DNA from: CAURNT01 sp963526495
GTDB taxonomy: Bacteria; Fusobacteriota; Fusobacteriia; Fusobacteriales; Leptotrichiaceae
Length of the DNA stretch: 60,125 nt
Assembly: GCA_963526495.1 (NCBI GenBank)
Contig: CAURNT010000004.1
Span: forward strand, 1-60,125
Direction of reading: 5' to 3'
The notes below the pieces were generated by a model, which was not told the origin of the DNA, ran no database searches, and worked only from the letters and a program-made list of their open reading frames with translations. This document shows, one piece after another, positions 54,249-60,125 of this stretch (its first letter is position 1; the number at the start of each line of letters is the position of its first letter). The translations under genes and the position numbers were made by a program.

Positions 54249-54277
54249 TTGACAACAGCTTTATTATGGTGTACTAT
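54249..54277 (+). promoter_or_regulatory. Promoter/operator region of the gntR-ABC operon
   Basis: Perfect TTGACA (54249-54254), a 17-bp spacer, TACTAT (54272-54277). The -10 lies in GTGTACTATATG, resembling one half of YtrA-type GntR operators. A matching second half is poor (ACAGTA at 54287-54292). AAGGAGG lies 6 nt before the start codon. Confidence 0.7.
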
Positions 54278-54303
54278 ATGCCTATAACAGTAAGGAGGAT
54301 CGT

Positions 54304-54663
54304 ATGCAATTTAATAATAAAAAACCAATATATCTCCAAATAAAAGATACTATATTAAAAAGCATAATTAATAAAGAATATTCTTTAGGAGATAAAATTG
54401 AATCAGTAAGAGAAATAGCTAATAAATTTACAGTAAATCAAAACACTGTATTAAATAGTTATAAAGAATTAGAAAATGAAAATATCATTGTTCTCAAAAG
54501 AGGAATAGGTTATTTTGTAACAGAAGATGATAGTTTAATTAAAAAAATTAAAAAAGATTTATTAAATGAATCAATACAAGATTTTCTATCTAATATGAAA
54601 GAACTAGGATATTCATTAGATGAGACTATAGAATGTATAAAGGAGGTTTATAATAATGATTAA
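54304..54663 (+). CDS. GntR-family regulator, YtrA subfamily
   Basis: 119 residues: an N-terminal GntR winged helix (about 8-75, PIYLQIKDTILKSII, SVREIANKFTVNQNTVLNSY and RGIGYFV of the wing) and only a short two-helix C-terminal part, the size and layout of YtrA regulators. These repress adjacent ABC transporter genes and often answer to cell-wall-active antibiotics. It overlaps the ATPase gene by 8 bp. Confidence 0.93.
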   Translation: MQFNNKKPIYLQIKDTILKSIINKEYSLGDKIESVREIANKFTVNQNTVLNSYKELENENIIVLKRGIGYFVTEDDSLIKKIKKDLLNESIQDFLSNMKELGYSLDETIECIKEVYNND

Positions 54664-55357
54664 TATTAAAAATTTAAATAAGAAATATAGAAATAAAATA
54701 ATATTAGATAATATTAATTTAAATATTGAAAAAGGTAAAATAATAGGATTACTTGGTCCTAATGGTAGTGGTAAAACTACATTAATGAAAATACTTTTAA
54801 ATATAACTAAAGAAGATAGTGGGGAAATTTATATAAACAATAAAAAAAAATCAGAAGAAACAAATAAATATATTAGTTTTTTACCAGATGCTCCTTTTAT
54901 AGATAAAGATCTTAGTATAAATGAAGCAAGAAATTACTTTAAATTTTTCTATACAGATTTCAATGATAAAAAGTTTGAAAATTTAATAAATAAATTGAAT
55001 CTAAATCTAAAAGATAAAATTAAAAATTTATCTAAAGGAAATATAGAAAAATTAAATTTAATATTAATACTATCAAGAGATGCAAAAATATATATATTAG
55101 ATGAACCAATAGCAGGTGTTGATATAGTTACAAGAAATGAAATATTAAAATTAATTATAGAAAATATTTCTGATGAATCAACTGCTATAATATCTACTCA
55201 TTTAATTAAGGATATAGAACATATTTTTGATCAAGTAATGTTTTTAAAAGATGCTAATATTGATAAGATTTATAATGTAGAAGACATTAGAATAAATAAA
55301 AATATTTCTGTCGAAGATCTATATTTAGAATATTTTGGAGGTAAAAATCATGATTAA
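54656..55357 (+). CDS. ABC transporter ATP-binding protein
   Basis: 233 residues. Walker A GPNGSGKTT (about 35-43), a signature region reading LSKGNIEKLNL (LSKGN instead of LSGGQ, common in this subgroup), Walker B IYILDEPIAGVD and H-loop STHLI. It belongs to the class of ATPases in YtrB/EcsA-like export or resistance systems. It lies between its GntR regulator and one permease gene, overlapping both. Confidence 0.92.
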   Translation: MINIKNLNKKYRNKIILDNINLNIEKGKIIGLLGPNGSGKTTLMKILLNITKEDSGEIYINNKKKSEETNKYISFLPDAPFIDKDLSINEARNYFKFFYTDFNDKKFENLINKLNLNLKDKIKNLSKGNIEKLNLILILSRDAKIYILDEPIAGVDIVTRNEILKLIIENISDESTAIISTHLIKDIEHIFDQVMFLKDANIDKIYNVEDIRINKNISVEDLYLEYFGGKNHD

Positions 55358-56006
55358 ATTTTTAAAATATTTATTTAAAAAAGATGGCAAGACTATGGCA
55401 TTACATATTTTAATGTCTTTCTTATTATGTTTAGTATATCCACATATTTTTAAACCAGACTCAAGCATTTTATTTATATCTTCATTTACAAGCCTATTAA
55501 TTTTCTTCAATATATTTGTATTTACTCGTAGTTTATCTATAATGATTAAAGATTTTTATTCAAATGAAAGATATTTCATATTTAGCCTTCCTATTAAAAA
55601 ATTTAATATTGTATTATCTAAGGTGATATATTCTACTATATATAACAGCCTTATATATATTTCTGCTTTAGCTACAGTTGTATTTAACAATAACACACTA
55701 TTAGAATTATTAAAAATAGATACATTAAAATTAGGTATTACAGTAATACTATCAACTAGTGTAACAATTTTTTGTTTTATATCTTTAATTTACCTAGTTA
55801 TTGTTATATCTAAAATATTATTTAATAGTTCAAAAGCAACATCAGCTAGCATATTTTTAACTATATCATTAAGTTTAGTAGGTATCTTTAATTACGATTT
55901 TTATTTATTAAATAGTACAATACTACTAAATTTAATATGTATAATTATAGGATTAATCTTATGCTATATATCAGGATATTTACTTAAAGAAAAAGTTGAT
56001 TTATAA
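55350..56006 (+). CDS. ABC-2-like transporter permease
   Basis: About 218 residues with around six hydrophobic helices. The start at 55350 (MIKFLKYLFKK) follows GGAGG by 8 nt. ERYFIFSLPIKKFNIVLSKVI is the typical cytoplasmic loop of ABC-2 permeases that touches the ATPase. No substrate-specific motif. It probably forms a homodimer with the preceding ATPase; antibiotic sensing or lipid/peptide export are possible. Confidence 0.85.
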   Translation: MIKFLKYLFKKDGKTMALHILMSFLLCLVYPHIFKPDSSILFISSFTSLLIFFNIFVFTRSLSIMIKDFYSNERYFIFSLPIKKFNIVLSKVIYSTIYNSLIYISALATVVFNNNTLLELLKIDTLKLGITVILSTSVTIFCFISLIYLVIVISKILFNSSKATSASIFLTISLSLVGIFNYDFYLLNSTILLNLICIIIGLILCYISGYLLKEKVDL

Positions 56007-56084
56007 AATATATAGAAAATAAATTAATAAACTATTTAAATTAGTAAAAAAATCGTTAATTCTATAAATTTAATGAATAATAAT

Positions 56085-56161
56085 AAAAAGTATCTAATTT
56101 TATAACTTTAAAACCATCATTTGTATATAGTTTTAAAGAGTATATTCTTTAGATACTTTTT
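56085..56161. terminator. Large bidirectional terminator between convergent ABC operons
   Basis: Outer 13-bp perfect stem (56085-56097 with 56149-56161) enclosing an inner perfect 9-bp stem (56106-56114 with 56130-56138). T-rich tails exist on both strands. It occupies most of the 216-bp gap 56007-56222. Confidence 0.75.
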
Positions 56162-56222
56162 TATAATTTATATCATCACAAACAATAAATATAAAAATCA
56201 CAATTTTTAAACTTTACTACTA

Positions 56223-57773
56223 TTATTTTAAATATATATTTTTAGATTTATCTATAAACTTGCTTCCTCTATGAGAAATTAGTATTACTGGTAAATTAAT
56301 TTTATATAAAAACTCTGATAATTTATTTTCTGTTTCATCATCTACATTAGCAAAAGGTTCATCTAATAATAATATTTTATCTTCTACTAATGCTCTTGCC
56401 AAACCTATTTTTTGAATTTGACCTGAAGATAAACCTATCTCTTCATTCAGTTTTATTTCATAATCTAATCCTTTTTCTTTTATAAATTCTTTTAAATTTG
56501 TTTTTTCTATTATTTCATTCAATTTCTCTTCAGATACATCTCTACCCATTAATATATTTTCTTTAATTGAAAAAGAAAAAAGTTCTATTTTTTGAGGAAC
56601 GTAGTTAAAAATATTCTTAGGAAGTAGGTCTACTTCTTTATCATTAATAAATATTTTACCTTTATTAGGTTTATACATTCCCAAAAGAATTTTTAAAAGT
56701 GTACTTTTGCCTGTTCCTGATTTACCCAATATTGATATTTTGGAATTTTCTTTATTTATCTCAAAAGATATATCTTTTAAAACTTCTTCTCCTTCAATAT
56801 ATGAAAAAGAAATGTTTTCTAATTTAATACTGAATATATTATTTACTTCAAATTTGTCTCTATTTTCAATATAGGTAAACTCATTTATTCTTTTAAATGA
56901 TACATAAGCCTGTTTTATTTTCACTAAATTATTAGGAAGTTCATAAAATATCCAGGTAAAATTTCTAATAAGTAAACTAAATCCTATAAATCCACCTATC
57001 GTTAATTTATTATTTAATATAAGGTAAAAACTAAACATTAAATTTAAACTATCAAATAAAAGACCCGATAACATAGATAGTGTATAAAGCTTCCATTGAA
57101 GTTTTGAATTTTCATAATTACTATCTAAAAATTTAATATATCTATCTTTAAGTAATTTTATTGCAAAATTTTCACTTTTAAGTATCTTTAGAAATGATTT
57201 ATTTTCAAATATTTCCTTCAATATTTGTTGACTATTCTCTTTGCTTTCTTGTCTTAATTTCCATGATTTTTCTATATTATCTGAAATATATTTAAATATT
57301 AATAAAGACATCGGACATAAAATTAATGAAAATACAGTAAGACTAATAGAAGTTAAAAATCCAAATACAGTTGCTGCAATAAAAGATAATATTCCTATAA
57401 CTATTTTTGTTAAATCAGATATATACGCCTTAGAAACTATATCACTATCAGATATTAAAAGTGTCATTATTTCTCCATCTAAACCCTCATCAATTTTCAT
57501 ATATTCTTTTTTAGTAAGGGAAGTCAATATATAAGAATTTATCTTTTGCTTGTATTCCTTTTCTTTTAAATATATTTTTTTATTTAAATAATATCCTATT
57601 AAAGATAAAAATAATATCAATAATAAAAGAATAGATATATTTTTACTGTTAAAATTTTCTTCTAATTTAATTATTCCTCTTGCTATTAAAAATTCTAAAA
57701 TAGCAAATATTATAGCTATATTCCATATATAATACACTTTGATTTCTCTACATAATTTAATAATATTTTTCAT
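56223..57773 (-). CDS. ABC exporter, fused membrane and ATPase domains (second gene of pair)
   Basis: 516 residues, somewhat shorter than standard exporters. Six membrane helices (about 1-300), then an ATPase: Walker A GKSGTGKST, Q-loop NYVPQK, signature LSSGQIQKIGLARAL, Walker B ILLLDEPFANVD, H-loop ISHRG. All catalytic residues are present; the signature has Ser for the usual first Gly. It overlaps the preceding exporter gene by 4 bp, so the two surely form one heterodimer. Weak similarity in layout to CydDC and peptide exporters. The small LanB-C-like gene upstream suggests peptide export or immunity. Confidence 0.88.
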   Translation of the reverse strand: MKNIIKLCREIKVYYIWNIAIIFAILEFLIARGIIKLEENFNSKNISILLLLILFLSLIGYYLNKKIYLKEKEYKQKINSYILTSLTKKEYMKIDEGLDGEIMTLLISDSDIVSKAYISDLTKIVIGILSFIAATVFGFLTSISLTVFSLILCPMSLLIFKYISDNIEKSWKLRQESKENSQQILKEIFENKSFLKILKSENFAIKLLKDRYIKFLDSNYENSKLQWKLYTLSMLSGLLFDSLNLMFSFYLILNNKLTIGGFIGFSLLIRNFTWIFYELPNNLVKIKQAYVSFKRINEFTYIENRDKFEVNNIFSIKLENISFSYIEGEEVLKDISFEINKENSKISILGKSGTGKSTLLKILLGMYKPNKGKIFINDKEVDLLPKNIFNYVPQKIELFSFSIKENILMGRDVSEEKLNEIIEKTNLKEFIKEKGLDYEIKLNEEIGLSSGQIQKIGLARALVEDKILLLDEPFANVDDETENKLSEFLYKINLPVILISHRGSKFIDKSKNIYLK

Positions 57774-59344
57774 TTACTATCACCTAACCTTAAAACATTA
57801 TCACTTTCTAATATCATATCTGTAGTATGTGTAATAATTATTATTCCTTTTTCTTTTTTTAATTCTAATAGATAATCCATCAGTAAATCTTGGTTTACTT
57901 TATCTAAATCTGAAAAAGGCTCATCAAGTAAAATATAGTCAAAATCATTTAATATAGCTCTAGCTATTGCAATTCTTCTAATTTCTCCACCAGAAAAATT
58001 TACCTCCTCATTATATATACTATTTAATCCATTAGGTAATTTATATATAACTTCTATTAAATTTAGTTTTTGTAAAATATATTCTAATTTTTCTTTTGAT
58101 ATTCTTCTACTTAAACATATATTTTCATATATACTTGCAGTAAATAAAGTATTTTTTTGACTAACAAATACAAATTTTAAATCATGTATATTCGTATATA
58201 TTTTACCACTATTTAATTTTAATTCATTTAAGAGTAATTTAAGTAAAGTACTTTTACCACTTCCATTTTTACCTAATATATACGAGATACTTTTATTTGG
58301 AAAATTAAATGATAAATTTTCTAAAACATTTTTATCATCATATAAAAAATTAATATTTTCTCCTTTTATCCCATCTACATCATCACTAAAACATATATTT
58401 TCTATATAATTTTCATCTTTTAAAAATATATGTTTTTCTATTCTTTCTATGGAAGTTTTTTGAATAATCATATAATTTACTATAGGGAAAAGATCTATAA
58501 ATACATAAATTATTGAACCCACCCCTATATTCCATATAGATACCATTTCAGGTAAAGTTAATTCTTTAACAAATACTAAATACATACCTAGAATAAATGT
58601 AAGTATCTGCACAAAATATATTCCACTTGTAAAAAAACTATCAATTTTTGAAATAGAAGAAGCTACACTATCATATTCTTTCATTTTTTCTTTGTAAATA
58701 AGCTCATGTTTTACCAATGCCCATTTTAAAATATTATATACTTGAAAAATAGGTATATTTTTTATAATACTTTCAAAATAAGCCTTATGTCTATCTTCTT
58801 TTTCGTAATACCCTACATTTTGAACATATGCTATATTATAGTTTTTCTTTGAATAGTATAAAAATATTAACCCTATAAATAGATATAGGAAAAAGGCTTT
58901 AAATGAAAAAAATAAAATATATACAAAGCCTACTATTAGCATAATAGAAAAATCTAATATAGGGAAAAATCCATACATTAAATAATCACTTAAGTTATAC
59001 ACATCTTCATTAATTAAGGTAGTAAAATTACCTAAATTAAAATCGTCATTAGTATCTCTCAAATATTTATTTACAATATTAAAAGTAATATTTTCCATCA
59101 ATTTATTTTTCATTTTTTCAAGACTAATACCATATATATAATAAATATAAGCATGAAATATTGTTATAACTATTATAATTAAAAATATTGTATTTATAAT
59201 TTTAATATTTTTATTAAATATTTCATCTAAAATAACTTTCATCAAAAATGATATTACTCCATTATGTAAACTTAAAATAATTCTAAAAATAACTAATATA
59301 ACAAAAATCTTTTTGTCTATCAACTTTAATATATTTTTTTGCAT
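57770..59344 (-). CDS. ABC exporter, fused membrane and ATPase domains (first gene of pair)
   Basis: 524 residues. Six membrane helices (about 12-310), then an ATPase with Walker A GKNGSGKST, Q-loop FVSQKN, signature FSGGEIRRIAIARAI, Walker B YILLDEPFSDLD and H-loop ITHTT. No N-terminal C39 peptidase domain is present, so it does not cleave leader peptides itself. AAAGGAG lies 6 nt before the start. It follows the split LanB-C-like gene by 33 bp and should be transcribed with it. Confidence 0.9.
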   Translation of the reverse strand: MQKNILKLIDKKIFVILVIFRIILSLHNGVISFLMKVILDEIFNKNIKIINTIFLIIIVITIFHAYIYYIYGISLEKMKNKLMENITFNIVNKYLRDTNDDFNLGNFTTLINEDVYNLSDYLMYGFFPILDFSIMLIVGFVYILFFSFKAFFLYLFIGLIFLYYSKKNYNIAYVQNVGYYEKEDRHKAYFESIIKNIPIFQVYNILKWALVKHELIYKEKMKEYDSVASSISKIDSFFTSGIYFVQILTFILGMYLVFVKELTLPEMVSIWNIGVGSIIYVFIDLFPIVNYMIIQKTSIERIEKHIFLKDENYIENICFSDDVDGIKGENINFLYDDKNVLENLSFNFPNKSISYILGKNGSGKSTLLKLLLNELKLNSGKIYTNIHDLKFVFVSQKNTLFTASIYENICLSRRISKEKLEYILQKLNLIEVIYKLPNGLNSIYNEEVNFSGGEIRRIAIARAILNDFDYILLDEPFSDLDKVNQDLLMDYLLELKKEKGIIIITHTTDMILESDNVLRLGDSK

Positions 59345-59377
59345 CTATTTCTCCTTTAAAAATAAATTTATCAAAAT

Positions 59378-59692
59378 TTAAATTATATGCTCATCTTTAT
59401 CACTCTTTTCATCACATTTATTATTTATTACAAATTTCAAAAGTATAAATATAACTTCTAATATCTCTTCTTCTAAATTTCTATCTACTCCATAAAATCT
59501 ATTAATTTGAATATGCATAAGATTTTTTAAAATATCGTATTTTGTTGAATACGGAATATCTTTTAATGAATAAACATAATTAATTAATGATTGATCCCAT
59601 TCTATATATAACTTTTCTAACTCCCTGCCTTTTAAAATACTATCTTTTAATTTTTTTATTTTTAAAATTATTTCCTTTTTATCTCTATTAGT
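59378..59692 (-). pseudogene. -1 frame continuation of the LanB C-terminal-domain-like gene
   Basis: This stretch has no ATG, GTG or TTG start in its frame (open from 59737). It joins the upstream 77-codon gene only through a -1 shift at the A7 run 59692-59698. It encodes about 104 residues, with ILKNLMHIQINRFYGVDRNL near the C-terminus. This matches the final helix region of lantibiotic dehydratase C-terminal (SpaB_C/thiopeptide-type) domains, whose consensus is about LxHMHxNRLxGIDxxLE. It fills the otherwise gene-free 59345-59667. It could be a recent frameshift, a sequencing error or programmed slippage; with the upstream part the product would be 174 residues. Confidence 0.6.
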
Positions 59693-59901
59693 TTTTTTCT
59701 TATATCTTTTAATCTTAATAGATTTGAAACTATATATTCATATTCATTTTGCATATCAAAAATTTTTATTGTTCTTAGCAACATAAAATAAAGTATATAC
59801 CTTTTTTCTCCACTATATTTTTCTAAAATATTTACAATTAATTCTGATTCAAATTTTATATATTCTTTATATAATTCATTTATATCAAAATTTAATTCCA
59901 T
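59668..59901 (-). CDS. N-terminal part of a split SpaB_C/LanB C-domain-like protein
   Basis: 77 residues as read. KFESELIVNILEKYSGEKRYILYFMLL fits the DSxxVxxLL region of the lantibiotic dehydratase C-terminal domain. In its frame the codons AGA AAA AAA CTA form the slippery heptamer A-AAA-AAA. A -1 shift there gives a 174-residue protein with the downstream frame. Even then about the first 80-100 residues of the full domain are missing. The start is weakly supported: AAGGGG lies 12 nt upstream. First gene of a probable operon with the two ABC exporters. Confidence 0.55.
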   Translation of the reverse strand: MELNFDINELYKEYIKFESELIVNILEKYSGEKRYILYFMLLRTIKIFDMQNEYEYIVSNLLRLKDIRKKLIEIKRK

Positions 59902-59945
59902 TTTTATAATCTACCCCTTAAATATTAACAACTTTAATATAATAA

Positions 59946-59973
59946 ATAATATCTCGTTTTTTAAAAAAATCAA
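59946..59973 (-). promoter_or_regulatory. Possible promoter of the split gene-ABC exporter operon
   Basis: Minus strand TTGATT (59968-59973), a 16-bp spacer, TATTAT (59946-59951), about 45 bp before the start. The rest of 59902-60073 shows nothing else. Confidence 0.45.
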
Positions 59974-60073
59974 TACATATGTTATTATTTTATTTTAAAT
60001 ATTTACGATAATATAGAAATAATCGAAAGAGATAAAAAATTTATATACAACCTTGTTTTGATAGTTTATAAAC

Positions 60074-60098
60074 AAAAAAACTGCAATAAAAATTGCAG
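60074..60098 (-). terminator. Terminator of a gene beyond the window
   Basis: Perfect 7-bp stem (CTGCAAT and ATTGCAG) with an AAAA loop and, on the minus strand, a T7 run. It separates the exporter operon from whatever lies upstream. Confidence 0.8.
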
Positions 60099-60102
60099 CT
60101 TA

Positions 60103-60125
60103 TTAAATATATCTTTTTAATTTGT
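60103..60125 (-). CDS. Possible 3' end of a gene cut by the window edge
   Basis: On the minus strand the last bases read KLKRYI followed by two stop codons in the same frame, directly before the terminator. Too short to identify. Confidence 0.3.

Overview
The window is about 60 kb of very AT-rich DNA from a diderm, low-GC bacterium. Firmicute-like housekeeping gene neighbourhoods occur together with outer-membrane proteins: a lipidated subtilisin-like autotransporter, a YadA-type trimeric adhesin and several lipoproteins. This mix points to Fusobacteria, most likely the Leptotrichiaceae (Sneathia/Streptobacillus/Leptotrichia type). The species assignment is inference; no rRNA gene is present. 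No CRISPR array, transposase or phage gene was seen.

Left part (1-14.4 kb): a half-size PhzF-like protein; an orphan PRD/EIIB/EIIA transcriptional regulator; an oppDFBC peptide importer without a binding protein; a repeat-rich lipoprotein; an M24 peptidase; a divergent EF-G paralogue; a coupled dtd-NlpC/P60 pair; and a uracil-DNA-glycosylase-family gene overlapping holA.

Transcription core (14.4-27.3 kb, minus strand): read in the direction of transcription, tRNA-Pro, tRNA-Gly, tRNA-His, tRNA-Leu, an L10 leader with attenuator, rplJ, rplL, rpoB, rpoC, gmk, rpoZ, dnaG and rpoD. Every RNA polymerase subunit except alpha, together with the main sigma factor and primase, lies in one co-directional block. 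The primase has lost all four zinc ligands of its N-terminal domain.

Cell-envelope part (27.4-46.4 kb): the lipidated autotransporter protease, a partial division/cell-wall cluster (murF-mraY-murD-ftsW-murG), an ABC-F ATPase, DNA polymerase IV, two small membrane proteins, the YadA-like adhesin with an unusual C-terminal trimeric coiled coil, and an operon of a PASTA-only protein, rsgA, rpe, a MarR-FeoA fusion and rqcH. In that operon the PASTA protein takes the place that the Ser/Thr kinase PrkC holds in Firmicutes.

Right part (46.4-60.1 kb): a MarR-controlled heterodimeric ABC exporter with visible promoter and operators; adhE with a probable Rex operator; a histidine-tailed lipoprotein; a GntR(YtrA)-ABC operon; and, at the end, two overlapping ABC exporter genes preceded by a small gene split by a -1 frameshift at an A7 run. 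The two halves together resemble the C-terminal domain of lantibiotic dehydratases (SpaB_C type). This suggests a RiPP/bacteriocin export or immunity locus, or its remnant, and is the most novel region of the window.
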